Both the position numbers and the translations under genes were made by a program. The notes beneath the pieces were generated by a model that saw only the letters and a program-made list of their open reading frames with translations, searched no databases and was not told the DNA's origin. This document shows positions 42,474 to 52,265 of a stretch of 64,000 nucleotides of DNA, one piece after another (position 1 is the stretch's first letter; the number at the start of each line of letters is the position of its first letter). This stretch comes from Lactobacillus sp. GTDB lineage: Bacteria; Bacillota; Bacilli; Lactobacillales; Lactobacillaceae. Location: positions 1-64,000 of the forward strand of contig JALCQM010000008.1 of assembly GCA_022651245.1 (NCBI GenBank), written 5' to 3'.

Positions 42474-43109
42474 ATGCAAGAACGGGGAATGCTGATCGTT
42501 TTATCCGGCCCTAGCGGCGTCGGTAAGGGGACGGTCCGGCAAGCCATGCTCGCAGATGATTTTCGGGACTTTCAATATTCGGTTTCGATGACCACCCGCA
42601 AGATGCGGCCAGGCGAGGTTGACGGCGTTGATTATTATTTCCGCACGAAAGCGGAGTTCGAGTCTGAGATCGCCAATGGGGGCATGCTGGAGTACGCACA
42701 ATACATCGGTAATTACTATGGCACACCGTTGAAGTATGTGAATCGAACGTTGGACTCGGGGCGCGATGTGCTCCTTGAAATCGAAGTCAAAGGGGCGATG
42801 CAAGTTCGTGAGAAGTGTCCCGATGGCGTGTTTATCTTTTTGACGCCACCAGATCTTAGCGAGCTGAAGCATCGCTTGACAGGCCGCGGCACGGATTCTG
42901 AAGCCGTGATCGAAAAGCGGATCACACAAGCGGCTGAGGAAATCGCGATGATGGCTAACTATGATTATGCCGTTGTCAATGATAAAGTAGACTTAGCGGT
43001 CAAACGGATCGAACGGATCATCGAAAGTGAGCATCTGCGGGTGCCACGTGTCATCGACCGGTATAAGACGATGTTGAAGCACGCAGATGGCGTCTCATCG
43101 AGCAAATAA
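42474..43109 (+). CDS. gmk: Guanylate kinase
   Basis: A 211-residue enzyme phosphorylating GMP to GDP. P-loop [16 protein letters not shown] (about 10-25), GMP-binding [21 protein letters not shown] and [13 protein letters not shown], lid [17 protein letters not shown] 42474 follows GAGAGG. rpoZ follows 14 bases later, the usual pair. Confidence 0.97.
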   Translation: MQERGMLIVLSGPSGVGKGTVRQAMLADDFRDFQYSVSMTTRKMRPGEVDGVDYYFRTKAEFESEIANGGMLEYAQYIGNYYGTPLKYVNRTLDSGRDVLLEIEVKGAMQVREKCPDGVFIFLTPPDLSELKHRLTGRGTDSEAVIEKRITQAAEEIAMMANYDYAVVNDKVDLAVKRIERIIESEHLRVPRVIDRYKTMLKHADGVSSSK

Positions 43110-43123
43110 AGGAGCGTTTATTC

Positions 43124-43363
43124 ATGATCATCTATCCATCTATCGATAAGCTGTTGGACAAAGTACCTTCACGTTATTCGCTGGCAGTCCTTGCGGCGAA
43201 GCGGGCACATGAATTAGAAGGTAACGGCATCAAAACCTTGCCGAGTTATAAGTCGTATAAGACTGTTGGCCAAGCACTTGAAGAAGTGGCAGCTGGGGAT
43301 GTCATCATCGACCCAACGTCGAAACTCAAGGAACGCGACGCTGAAAAGCTCGATCACGAATGA
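43124..43363 (+). CDS. rpoZ: RNA polymerase omega subunit
   Basis: A 79-residue omega subunit aiding assembly of RNA polymerase. It begins [20 protein letters not shown], with [16 protein letters not shown] matching the conserved segment that contacts beta-prime. The acidic C-terminus ends KLDHE. It lies between gmk and coaBC, as in most Firmicutes, although here a long hairpin and a separate promoter part it from coaBC. Confidence 0.96.
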   Translation: MIIYPSIDKLLDKVPSRYSLAVLAAKRAHELEGNGIKTLPSYKSYKTVGQALEEVAAGDVIIDPTSKLKERDAEKLDHE

Positions 43364-43409
43364 AACTGGCTAGACGAGGCTGAAACTGCAAACAGGCTTG
43401 GCCCTTAAC

Positions 43410-43470
43410 ACAAGTATCCTCGCACCGCGATTTGTTCTTTGAGTCGTGATGCGAGGGTACTTGTTTTTTT
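43410..43470. repeat. Long intergenic hairpin (class A, copy 3), with T tract
   Basis: ACAAGTATCCTCGCA and TGCGAGGGTACTTGT form the outer stem; the apical portion CGCGATTTG-TTCTTT-GAGTCGTG nearly repeats that of the copy at 26214. It is followed by seven Ts and so can act as a terminator of gmk-rpoZ. Confidence 0.82.
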
Positions 43471-43557
43471 GGTGTTGCGCAAGGAACACGCTTGTTGATT
43501 GACGATCTGTGCTTGTTTTTGCGTTGACGAGTTTGCTCTGAAGTCACGTCGCTTCTT

Positions 43558-43566
43558 TGGTATAAT
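43558..43566 (+). promoter_or_regulatory. Extended -10 promoter of coaBC
   Basis: TTGGTATAAT has a perfect TATAAT at 43561-43566 preceded by TGn, 25 bases before the ATG. No convincing -35 was seen. Confidence 0.6.
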
Positions 43567-43590
43567 GAAGAATCAAAGGGAGTGTGGACA

Positions 43591-44778
43591 ATGACGTCAC
43601 AAAACATTGGGATCTTTGTCACTGGTGGAATTGCGGCTTATAAAATACCGTTGTTAGTGCGGGCGCTCGTGCGGGCGGGCCATGCTGTGCGAGTCGCGAT
43701 GACGCCGGCAGCCCAAGCCTTCGTGACTGAAGGGACGCTTGCAACCGTTAGTAAGCATGCGGTGTTGACAGACCATAATGAGTTTGCTCAACCCGAACAC
43801 GTTGCCCATGTTGCGCTCGCCCATTGGATGGACATGGCCGTTGTCGTACCAGCAACAGCGAATACGTTGGCCAAGCTGGCGGCTGGGTTGGCAGACAACG
43901 TGGTCACAACGACATGGTTAGCATTCAATGGTCCGAAGTTAATCGTTCCAGCTATGAACGATCAGATGTGGCTGAATGACCAGACGCAGGCGAATATCGC
44001 GCACTTGCAGGCGCAAGGGGTCGCAGTACTGCCGCCTGCTGTCGGCTTTTTGGCAGAAGGTTATCAAGCAGTGGGTCGAATGCCAGAAGTCGAGGTGATC
44101 GAGACATTCATCGATACCTATCAACAAGTGCCCTTTTTAGCCGGGAAAAAACTGGTGATCACGGCAGGCGGAACGCGGGAGCGCTTGGATCCTGTGCGCT
44201 ATATCTCTAACGATTCATCGGGTAAGATGGGAACGGCCTTGGCCAATATTGCGGCAGCCGCCGGTGCCGATGTGACACTGATCACCACGGCAAAGCGCCC
44301 AGTGTTGCCGGCTGTCACCGTGCAAAACGTGCAGACGGCTTTAGAAATGCAAGCGGCGGTGGCGACCGCTTTTGAGACTTGCGATGCGGTGATCATGGCT
44401 GCGGCGGTGAGCGATTACCGGCCGCAGACAGTCAGTGCACATAAACTGAAAAAAACAAGTCCGACAGCAGGGCTAACGTTGACGCTAGCACAGAACCCAG
44501 ATATATTGGCTGGTTTAGGGGCGCAGAAAACGACGCAGTTGGTCGTTGGTTTTGCGGCTGAGACAAATGATGTCTTAGCGAATGCAACCAAAAAACTAGT
44601 CAGTAAGCATGCAGATCTTTTGATCGCCAATCGTGTCGGCGTTGGGGTGGGGTTTGATCAAGAAACTAATGCAGTGTGGTTGTTACGGCCAGAACAGGCA
44701 CCGGAGGCCATCGCGGAAGCGCCTAAGACGGTGATTGCGACGCGGATCTTGCAGGTGCTGGCAACAATGATGGGGTGA
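43591..44778 (+). CDS. coaBC: Bifunctional phosphopantothenoylcysteine decarboxylase/synthetase
   Basis: A 395-residue Dfp protein catalysing two steps to coenzyme A. The N-terminal flavoprotein domain (about 1-180) has VTGGIAAYK, PATANTLAKLAAG and PAMNDQMW, with the catalytic His in the HVAHVALAHW region. The C-terminal synthetase domain (about 190-395) has ITAGGTRERLDPVRYISNDSSGKMG and ends with the KKTS and VGFAAET segments. ATG 43591 follows GGGAG. It precedes priA by four bases. Confidence 0.95.
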   Translation: MTSQNIGIFVTGGIAAYKIPLLVRALVRAGHAVRVAMTPAAQAFVTEGTLATVSKHAVLTDHNEFAQPEHVAHVALAHWMDMAVVVPATANTLAKLAAGLADNVVTTTWLAFNGPKLIVPAMNDQMWLNDQTQANIAHLQAQGVAVLPPAVGFLAEGYQAVGRMPEVEVIETFIDTYQQVPFLAGKKLVITAGGTRERLDPVRYISNDSSGKMGTALANIAAAAGADVTLITTAKRPVLPAVTVQNVQTALEMQAAVATAFETCDAVIMAAAVSDYRPQTVSAHKLKKTSPTAGLTLTLAQNPDILAGLGAQKTTQLVVGFAAETNDVLANATKKLVSKHADLLIANRVGVGVGFDQETNAVWLLRPEQAPEAIAEAPKTVIATRILQVLATMMG

Positions 44779-44782
44779 TGCG

Positions 44783-47194
44783 GTGCCAAGAGTTGCAAAA
44801 GTAATTGTAGATGTCCCGACGATGCAAACCGATCGACCGTTTGATTATTTGATTCCAGAGGCCTTCGAAGAGACAATTCTGCCAGGGATGCGCGTCTGGG
44901 TACAATTTGGTAAAGGCGCCCGTAAGGTCAGTGGCATGGTCGTGGCAATCAGCGATCACGCAGACTTTACCGGCGAATTGAAGCCACTTTTGGCCGTATT
45001 GGATTATGCGCCTGTACTGGCGCCAGAGCTACTTGACCTGTCACATTGGTTAGCGCAAACGACCTTTGCTTTTTGGATCACCTGTATTCAGACCATGCTA
45101 CCAGCGCGGTTAAAAGTCGATAGCGATAAGTGGGTCCGAGCATTACCAGCGGCGACGCCAGAGACTTTGGCGCTGCTAGGGGCACAACCTGCGTTGGCGT
45201 TAGCTGATCTGGCACCAGAGGTACTAGCGCCGGTGATGCGTGCCGTACAAAATGGTGAATTGGTGGTTGAGTACCGAGCGAAAGATCGTGCTCGTGTCAA
45301 AACAGAAGATTACGTCGTGCCATTACTGACCCCCGATGCATACGGTCAGATCCGCAATCAATTGCGCGCTAATGCGACACAAAAGTCACGGCTACTTAAG
45401 GCCTTAGCAACGTGGGCTGAAAGCCAACAGACACCCGCAGTTAAGACCGTGACCACCGAAATTCCACGGCCGCAGCTAACGCAAGGAATCAAGGCTGGAT
45501 GGCTCAAACTTGAGGCCAAAGAGGTGTATCGGGATCCCTATCCACAACTAGCCAATCATGCCTTGACAACCGCGTTGCCCCTTACGGCAGAACAGCAGCC
45601 AGTTGTTGAGACTGTTTGCGCTACCGTCACAAAGGAGCAGGCGGAAACCTTCTTATTAGAAGGGGTCACTGGCTCCGGCAAAACCGAAGTGTACTTACAG
45701 ATCATTGCGGCTGCTTTGGCCAAAGGGCGAACGGCGTTAATGCTGGTTCCCGAAATCGCTTTGACGCCACAGATGGTGCACCGGGTTCGTGGTCGTTTTG
45801 GGGCTGCCGTGGCCGTGATGCACTCGGGGTTATCTGAAGGTGAAAAGTTTGATGAGTGGCGACGTATTCAGCGCGGTGAGGCCCAAGTGGTCGTGGGGGC
45901 ACGTTCTGCGGCTTTTGCACCATTACAAAACATCGGCGTTTTCATCATTGATGAAGAGCATGAGGCGAGCTATAAACAAGCAGATGCCCCACGCTACCAT
46001 GCCCGAGACGTCATTTTACACCGGGCGCAAGCTGCCAATGCGCCAGTCGTTTTAGGGTCAGCGACACCATCGTTAGAATCACGAGCGAGAGCCGAAAAAG
46101 GCGTTTATACGCTATTGCGGCTGCCGCATCGCGTCAATCAACACCCATTGCCGCAGGTCCGGTTGATCGATATGCGGGAGGCCTATCAAAATGGTGGCCG
46201 AGATGACTTTTCGACACCGTTGTTGGCTGCGTTGGAAGAACGTTTAGCACGGCATGAGCAAAGTGTCCTGTTATTGAACCGGCGGGGATATTCGGCTTTC
46301 GTGATGTGTCGCGAATGCGGTTATAAGGTCATGTGCCCGAACTGCGATATTTCCTTGACATTACACATGGATAGCCATTCGTTGCGCTGTCACTATTGTG
46401 GGCATGAAGAGCCTGTCCCACAGGTGTGCCCAAGTTGCGGCTCCAAAAAGATCCGCTATTATGGCACTGGGACCCAAAAGGTTGAAGCGACGCTTAACCA
46501 GTTGTTGCCACAAGCACGTGTTTTGCGGATGGATGTGGATACGACTCGTCGTAAGGGCGGACATGCAAAGCTACTCAAGGCTTTCGGCGCACATCAAGCT
46601 GACATCTTATTAGGGACACAGATGATCGCCAAAGGACTGGATTTTCCTGATGTGACGTTAGTGGGTGTGATCAATGCCGACACTGGCCTCGGTTTACCGG
46701 ATTTTCGGGCGAGCGAGCGGACTTTCCAGTTGTTAACGCAAGTTTCAGGACGTGCTGGCCGGGCGGATAAGCCAGGAGAGGTCTTTATTCAGACGTTCAA
46801 TCCAGAACACTATGCGATCCGCTTTGCGCAAAAGCATGATTACGAAGGCTTTTTCTATGCCGAAATGGCGATCCGTCACCGTGGCGATTATCCGCCATAT
46901 TTTTACACGTTAAAGTTGACGGTCAACCATCAAGACGAGACGCAAGCTGCGAAAGCAATTTTTTCACTAGCCAAGCAATTGACGGCAGCCTTATCGCCAG
47001 AAGCGCGGATATTAGGCCCGACGCCAGGCGCAATCGCGCGGTTAAAGAATCGGTATTACTACCAGATGGTGATCAAATACAAGCGTGAGCCACAGTTACC
47101 AGAGGTGTTGACACAAATTTTAGATGAAACACAAGCAAGTGTTCGTCATGGTTTCCAAGTCGCAATCGACAGGGAACCACAAGATTTTATTTAA
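44783..47194 (+). CDS. priA: Primosomal replication restart helicase PriA
   Basis: An 803-residue 3'-to-5' helicase that reloads the replisome at stalled forks. The N-terminal 3'-DNA binding domain (about 1-110) is followed by Walker A GVTGSGKTEVYLQ and DEEH in IDEEHEASYK. The two zinc sites are CRECGYKVMCPNCDI and RCHYCGHEEPVPQVCPSCGS (eight Cys in all). The start is GTG 44783, four bases after coaBC. The full length (about 800) is typical. Confidence 0.97.
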   Translation: MPRVAKVIVDVPTMQTDRPFDYLIPEAFEETILPGMRVWVQFGKGARKVSGMVVAISDHADFTGELKPLLAVLDYAPVLAPELLDLSHWLAQTTFAFWITCIQTMLPARLKVDSDKWVRALPAATPETLALLGAQPALALADLAPEVLAPVMRAVQNGELVVEYRAKDRARVKTEDYVVPLLTPDAYGQIRNQLRANATQKSRLLKALATWAESQQTPAVKTVTTEIPRPQLTQGIKAGWLKLEAKEVYRDPYPQLANHALTTALPLTAEQQPVVETVCATVTKEQAETFLLEGVTGSGKTEVYLQIIAAALAKGRTALMLVPEIALTPQMVHRVRGRFGAAVAVMHSGLSEGEKFDEWRRIQRGEAQVVVGARSAAFAPLQNIGVFIIDEEHEASYKQADAPRYHARDVILHRAQAANAPVVLGSATPSLESRARAEKGVYTLLRLPHRVNQHPLPQVRLIDMREAYQNGGRDDFSTPLLAALEERLARHEQSVLLLNRRGYSAFVMCRECGYKVMCPNCDISLTLHMDSHSLRCHYCGHEEPVPQVCPSCGSKKIRYYGTGTQKVEATLNQLLPQARVLRMDVDTTRRKGGHAKLLKAFGAHQADILLGTQMIAKGLDFPDVTLVGVINADTGLGLPDFRASERTFQLLTQVSGRAGRADKPGEVFIQTFNPEHYAIRFAQKHDYEGFFYAEMAIRHRGDYPPYFYTLKLTVNHQDETQAAKAIFSLAKQLTAALSPEARILGPTPGAIARLKNRYYYQMVIKYKREPQLPEVLTQILDETQASVRHGFQVAIDREPQDFI

Positions 47195-47205
47195 TGGAGG
47201 CAGAT

Positions 47206-48153
47206 ATGACAAGCGTGATTTTTCTCGGGACCCCAGAGTTTGCAGTGCCGATCTTAGAAGCACTCAATGCCGAATATGAGGTCCAACTCGTGATCACTCA
47301 GCCCGATCGACTCGTCGGGCGTAAACAGGTTTTGCACCAAAGTCCGGTCAAACAAGCCGCGACCCGCTTGGGTTTACGAGTATTACAGCCGGAGAAGCTG
47401 TCTGGTAGTCCAGAGTTGGCTGAAGCGATTGCGTTAGCACCAGACCTGTTGATCACGGCGGCCTATGGACAATTTTTGCCGACGAAGTTCTTGAATGCGG
47501 CCAAAATTGCGGCGTTGAATGTACATGGTTCCTTGTTACCAAAATATCGCGGTGGGGCGCCAATTCAATACAGTGTGATCAATGGGGACACCGAAACTGG
47601 CGTTACCATTATGGAGATGGTGAAGGCGATGGACGCAGGCGATATGTATGCGCAGGCGACATTGCCGTTGACACGCGCCGACGATACCGGGACCGTTTTT
47701 GCGAAGCTCAGCGTGATGGGGCGAGATCTGTTATTGGCAACCTTGCCGGCAATTATCGCCAAAACGGCAACAAAGACGCCGCAAGACCCGGAAAAAGTAA
47801 CGTTTTCACCGACGTTGACCAAGGCGCAAGAGCATCTGGATATCACACTGACCGCGTCGCAACTCGATCAGTGGGTCCGTGGCTTACGCCCTGCAGTCGG
47901 CGGCTATATGCTGCTGAACGGGGTGCGCACTAAGCTATGGGCGATTACGCCGCAAACGCAAACGACAACGGCAGCGCCAGGCACTGTGGTTGCCCGGCGT
48001 AAGAAACAATTGCTGGTTGCCGCAGGTGCAGGCACCGTGTTTGCGATTGACGAATTACAACCGGCAGGTAAAGCCAAGCAGACAATCGCGGCATATTTGA
48101 ACGGCGCAGGGCAAGCACTCCAAGAAGGAGACTCAATCATTGGCGAAAAGTAA
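47206..48153 (+). CDS. fmt: Methionyl-tRNA formyltransferase
   Basis: A 315-residue enzyme formylating initiator Met-tRNA with 10-formyl-THF. The Rossmann-like N-terminal domain has FLGTPEFAVPILEAL and the catalytic SLLPKYRGGAPIQYSVINGD (about 110-130) with Asn-His-Asp chemistry. The C-terminal OB domain binds tRNA (about 210-315). ATG 47206 follows GGAGG. It overlaps rsmB by 14 bases. Confidence 0.97.
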   Translation: MTSVIFLGTPEFAVPILEALNAEYEVQLVITQPDRLVGRKQVLHQSPVKQAATRLGLRVLQPEKLSGSPELAEAIALAPDLLITAAYGQFLPTKFLNAAKIAALNVHGSLLPKYRGGAPIQYSVINGDTETGVTIMEMVKAMDAGDMYAQATLPLTRADDTGTVFAKLSVMGRDLLLATLPAIIAKTATKTPQDPEKVTFSPTLTKAQEHLDITLTASQLDQWVRGLRPAVGGYMLLNGVRTKLWAITPQTQTTTAAPGTVVARRKKQLLVAAGAGTVFAIDELQPAGKAKQTIAAYLNGAGQALQEGDSIIGEK

Positions 48154-49480
48154 CCCACGGGCCTTAGCGGTCTCGATTCTAGAAAAAGTGGCCGTGCAAG
48201 GCAGTTATTCGAACCTCACCTTGGATGCGACGTTGCGCCATGCCGATTTGTCGGTGCGCGATGCCCATTTATTGACGACGATCGTGTATGGCGTGATCCA
48301 GCGCCGCTTGACCCTTGATTATGATCTACAGCCATTTGTGGGGAAGCGCAGGCTCGATCCGTGGGTACGCGTCCTCTTGCAAACGGCCGTTTATCAAATG
48401 GTCTATTTGGATAAGGTGCCAACCCGGGCAATTTTTTACGAAACGACGGAAATCGCCAAGCAAAAAGGGCACGCAGGGATTGCGAAGTTTGTGACCGCAA
48501 TCTTGCGGCGCATTCAACGTGAAGGGTTGCCCAGCCTCGACGCCATCCAGTCGCCGCTCGAACGCTTGAGTATCGCTAGCAGCACGCCAATGTGGTTGGT
48601 CGAAAAGTTAGTCACCCAGTTAGGGCAAGTCAAGGCGGAGCGGATTTTAGCCGTGATCAACCAGCCGGCCAATGCGTCATTGCGGGTGAACACCACTAAG
48701 ACAACTGCGTCCGCGTTGCAGGCACAGCTTCAAGACCGCTTTCCTGAACTGGCACCGAGCGCACTCACGCCAGATGGATTGGTTGCACCAGGCGGTCATT
48801 TGGCTGGGACGCCGGAGTTTGCAGCGGGATTATATACGTTGCAGGATGAAAGCTCGATGTTAGTGGCTCCCAGTTTGGCCGTTGCACCAGAGATGCACGT
48901 CTTAGACGCATGTGCTGCCCCGGGTGGTAAAACCACGCACATTGCTCAGCTGCTCGATCCGGATGTGGGTGGCAAAGTGACAGCCTTGGATTTGCATCCG
49001 CATAAGGTGCGCTTGATCGCTGAAAATGCCGCCCGTTTGGGTCTAGCCGATCGGGTCGACGCGTACGCAATGGATGCCCGGCAAGCGCCAGATCAATTTG
49101 CACCGCAAAGTTTTGATCGCGTCTTAGTGGACGCGCCTTGTTCTGGATTAGGATTGATCCGACGCAAGCCAGAAATCAAATACGAGAAGCAACCAGCTGA
49201 TCTCGTTAATTTACCCAAGATCCAGTTAGCCATTCTCGAGGCGGTTGCAGGGTTGGTGAAAGCTGGTGGTCGCCTGACGTATAGTACCTGTACGATCGTT
49301 CGCGAAGAAAATCAGGCGGTAATCGATGCGTTCTTGGTCGCTCATCCTGAGTTCACGCAGATTCAAACACCGACGGCTAAGGGATTGACGAAGGCACATG
49401 GGGCGTTGGCACTGCAACTGTATCCAGATGATTATGGTACTGATGGGTTTTACATTGCGGCATTACAGCGCCGCGCATAG
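48140..49480 (+). CDS. rsmB: 16S rRNA m5C967 methyltransferase RsmB
   Basis: A 446-residue enzyme with an N-terminal NusB-like RNA-binding domain (about 1-140) and a Rossmann methyltransferase domain: SAM motif DACAAPGGKTTHIAQ (about 254-268), motif IV VDAPCSGLGLI and motif VI YSTCTIV with the catalytic Cys. The start is TTG 48140 behind AAGGAG, overlapping fmt. Confidence 0.96.
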   Translation: MAKSNPRALAVSILEKVAVQGSYSNLTLDATLRHADLSVRDAHLLTTIVYGVIQRRLTLDYDLQPFVGKRRLDPWVRVLLQTAVYQMVYLDKVPTRAIFYETTEIAKQKGHAGIAKFVTAILRRIQREGLPSLDAIQSPLERLSIASSTPMWLVEKLVTQLGQVKAERILAVINQPANASLRVNTTKTTASALQAQLQDRFPELAPSALTPDGLVAPGGHLAGTPEFAAGLYTLQDESSMLVAPSLAVAPEMHVLDACAAPGGKTTHIAQLLDPDVGGKVTALDLHPHKVRLIAENAARLGLADRVDAYAMDARQAPDQFAPQSFDRVLVDAPCSGLGLIRRKPEIKYEKQPADLVNLPKIQLAILEAVAGLVKAGGRLTYSTCTIVREENQAVIDAFLVAHPEFTQIQTPTAKGLTKAHGALALQLYPDDYGTDGFYIAALQRRA

Positions 49481-49507
49481 CCTCGTAGGGACACAAAAGG
49501 AGTCAAT

Positions 49508-50251
49508 ATGGAATACGCTTATCGAACCGATATCGGGCGCAAACGGCCCAATAATCAAGACTACGTCGGGGTGTTTGCTAACCAAGGGGCGGCGACCTTA
49601 GCAATCGTTGCTGACGGTATGGGTGGTCATCAAGGTGGAGATGTCGCAAGTGAGATGGCGGTGTCTCATATCGGCTATGCCTTTGAGAAAACGGCGACGA
49701 TCGATATTGAAGCAATCGTACGCTGGTTAGTGTTTGAATTACAAAAAGAAAACAGCTTGATCCTAGAAAAGGCGCAAAAATATACAGATCTCACCGGAAT
49801 GGGGACGACCCTAGTTGCGGTGATCATCTCGGGGACGCGCTTTGTGGTCGCGAATATTGGTGATTCTCGGGGCTATTTGTACCGCAATGGTCATTTGGTG
49901 CAGATCACCGAAGACCACAGCTTGGTCAATGAACTCGTGAAAACCGGCGAGTTGACGCCTGAAGAGGCAAAGCGTTTTCCACAACGAAATGTGATCACCC
50001 GCAGTTTGGGGGTCTCAGATGATGTGGATGCCGATGTGACGATTTATGATATGGAATATGATGATTACCTTTTGTTGTGTTCAGACGGCCTCACAAACCA
50101 AGTCTCGGACACAGAGATCGCGGCGGTATTGGCGGACCGAACACCGATCGGGACGAAAGCGCAGACGCTGATCGATCAGGCGAATGCGGCTGGTGGACCA
50201 GATAATATTACGGCGCTAATTATTCACCAAGATTGGAGGGAAGCAGATTGA
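49508..50251 (+). CDS. prpC: PP2C-type protein serine/threonine phosphatase PrpC
   Basis: A 247-residue PPM phosphatase that reverses PrkC phosphorylation. The metal-binding signatures are IVADGMGGHQGGDVASEMA (Asp about 36), VANIGDSRGYLYR, LLLCSDGLTNQV and AGGPDNITALI. All metal-ligand Asp residues are present. ATG follows AAAAGGAG. Its stop overlaps the kinase start by four bases, so the pair is made together. Confidence 0.97.
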   Translation: MEYAYRTDIGRKRPNNQDYVGVFANQGAATLAIVADGMGGHQGGDVASEMAVSHIGYAFEKTATIDIEAIVRWLVFELQKENSLILEKAQKYTDLTGMGTTLVAVIISGTRFVVANIGDSRGYLYRNGHLVQITEDHSLVNELVKTGELTPEEAKRFPQRNVITRSLGVSDDVDADVTIYDMEYDDYLLLCSDGLTNQVSDTEIAAVLADRTPIGTKAQTLIDQANAAGGPDNITALIIHQDWREAD

Positions 50252-52245
50252 TCGAGCCTGGTTATACGCTTAATGAACGCTATCAATTGAAGCAGACCCT
50301 CGGCGAAGGTGGTATGGCTAACGTCTATTTGGCTCGGGACTTGATCTTAGACCGCGATGTTGCAGTCAAGGTCTTGCGCTTGGATCTGCAAAATGATCCG
50401 GATGCGGCTAGACGGTTTCAGCGTGAGGCTATGGCGACCAGTGAGCTTGTGCATCCGAACATCGTGTCGATTTACGATGTCGGTGAAAGTCACGGGCAAC
50501 AATATTTAGTGATGGAGTATGTGCCAGGTAGTGATCTGAAGAAATACATTGTTGAGCATTTTCCGATCCCATATCAGCGCGTGATTGAGATTATGGGGCA
50601 GATCCTCAGCGCGGTGCAAGTCGCCCATGATCATCACATCATCCACCGTGATTTGAAACCACAAAATATCTTGATCGATCATGACGGCAACGCTAAGATC
50701 TCTGATTTTGGGATCGCCGTGGCGCTGTCGGATAATTCGATGACACAGACAAACTCGTTGCTGGGCTCGGTGCACTATTTGTCACCAGAACAAGCCCGTG
50801 GCGGGATGCCCACGCGACAAAGTGACATTTATGCGCTAGGCATCATTTTATTCGAAATGCTGACGGGAACAGTGCCGTTTGAAGGAGATTCGGCGGTATC
50901 AATTGCCTTGAAGCATTTTCAAGAAGCCATGCCGTCTGTCCGAGACTTTGATCCGCGGATCCCTCAAGCGTTGGAGAATGTGGTGTTGAAGGCCACGACT
51001 AAAGACCCTGCCGAGCGGTATACGTCTGCTGATGCGATGAACAGCGACCTGAAGACGGCTTTGTCAGCCAAGCGCGCGCACGAACCAAAATTTGCGCCGA
51101 CTGGGGATGACTTGGACGAAACTAAGGTGTTACCGACGCTTTCGGCGGCCGCAACGCAAGTCGGCCCAGAGCCGGCCAAGCCGGCGCAACCAGCGGCAGC
51201 AACTGTCAAAAAGCCGCAGCGATGGGCAGGCCTCAAGAAACGCTGGCCATTCATTGCGGCCGCGGTGGCAGCGGGACTCGTTGTGATTGCTTTGGTACTC
51301 GCGTTTTCTGGCGGTAAAGGGGATGTGAAGATCCCAGATCTGCGGGGAATGAGTACCGATCAGGCCACGACGGCGCTTAAAAATGCGGACCTCAAATTAG
51401 GCAAGGTTTCCAAAGATTATTCTGCTTCGGTGGCCAAGAATCGGGTGATTCGCAGTGCCCCGGTACGCGAGACGAGTGTGAAGTCTGGTAGTCAAGTGGC
51501 GGTCACCTTGAGCCGGGGGCCTAAGCGGTTCACGATGGCCGACTATACTGGAGAGTCGTATTCAGATGTTGCCAAGGACTTGCGCAAAAAAGGTTTCACC
51601 GTTCGCTCCGTGAAAACGGCGAGCGAAACAGTGGCCAAAGGCGAGATCTTGAAGCAAGATATTGCTAAGGGCAAGAAAGTTGTGCCGATGGATACGACGG
51701 TGATTTTTACAGTCTCCAGCGGCACAAGCACCTTCTCCTTGCAAAACTTAGTCGGGACCAGCCTGATCTGGGCGCAAACTTATGCGAATGAAGTCGGGCT
51801 GACGATTACGGTGACTGACGCCTATTCCAGTAGTGTCGCAAACGGTGAAATCATCAGCCAAAATCCGGCTGCGGGGGCCCAAATGAGTCGTGGGGATACG
51901 GTGACGGTTGTCTTATCTAAGGGACCACAACCACAAAGTAGTAGTAGTCAACCAGATGCCGTGTCGGCTTCGGATAAAGATAGTTCGACACCTGCCTTGA
52001 CCGTTCCTAACGTGGTGGGACAAACTCAGGCCGCGGCAGCCAGTGCGTTGAGTGCCGCTGGCTTGACACCGCAAGTCGTGACGGAAGAATCTCAGTCTGT
52101 GCCAGCGGGCACGGTGATCAGTCAAACACCTAGTGGTAGTAGTGGGGCAACAAAAGGGGATGCGATCACGATTGTGGTTTCTAGCGGCCCGTCAGCGTCC
52201 AGCAGTAGTAGCACCAGCAGTAGTAGCGCAAGCAGTAATCATTGA
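50248..52245 (+). CDS. prkC: PASTA-domain serine/threonine kinase PrkC
   Basis: A 665-residue membrane kinase sensing peptidoglycan fragments or lipid II. Kinase domain: glycine loop GEGGMANVYLA, AVKVL (Lys), HRDLKPQNIL catalytic loop, DFGIA, and a Ser/Thr-rich activation loop. One transmembrane helix (about 335-357) leads to four PASTA repeats (about 365-430, 432-500, 501-570 and 590-655), with the third and fourth separated by a Ser/Gln/Asp-rich linker and a final Ser/Asn tail. The start TTG 50248 follows GGAGGG. It is the middle of prpC-prkC-rsgA. Confidence 0.96.
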   Translation: MIEPGYTLNERYQLKQTLGEGGMANVYLARDLILDRDVAVKVLRLDLQNDPDAARRFQREAMATSELVHPNIVSIYDVGESHGQQYLVMEYVPGSDLKKYIVEHFPIPYQRVIEIMGQILSAVQVAHDHHIIHRDLKPQNILIDHDGNAKISDFGIAVALSDNSMTQTNSLLGSVHYLSPEQARGGMPTRQSDIYALGIILFEMLTGTVPFEGDSAVSIALKHFQEAMPSVRDFDPRIPQALENVVLKATTKDPAERYTSADAMNSDLKTALSAKRAHEPKFAPTGDDLDETKVLPTLSAAATQVGPEPAKPAQPAAATVKKPQRWAGLKKRWPFIAAAVAAGLVVIALVLAFSGGKGDVKIPDLRGMSTDQATTALKNADLKLGKVSKDYSASVAKNRVIRSAPVRETSVKSGSQVAVTLSRGPKRFTMADYTGESYSDVAKDLRKKGFTVRSVKTASETVAKGEILKQDIAKGKKVVPMDTTVIFTVSSGTSTFSLQNLVGTSLIWAQTYANEVGLTITVTDAYSSSVANGEIISQNPAAGAQMSRGDTVTVVLSKGPQPQSSSSQPDAVSASDKDSSTPALTVPNVVGQTQAAAASALSAAGLTPQVVTEESQSVPAGTVISQTPSGSSGATKGDAITIVVSSGPSASSSSSTSSSSASSNH

Positions 52246-52265
52246 CACTAAAAAGGAGGGACGAA

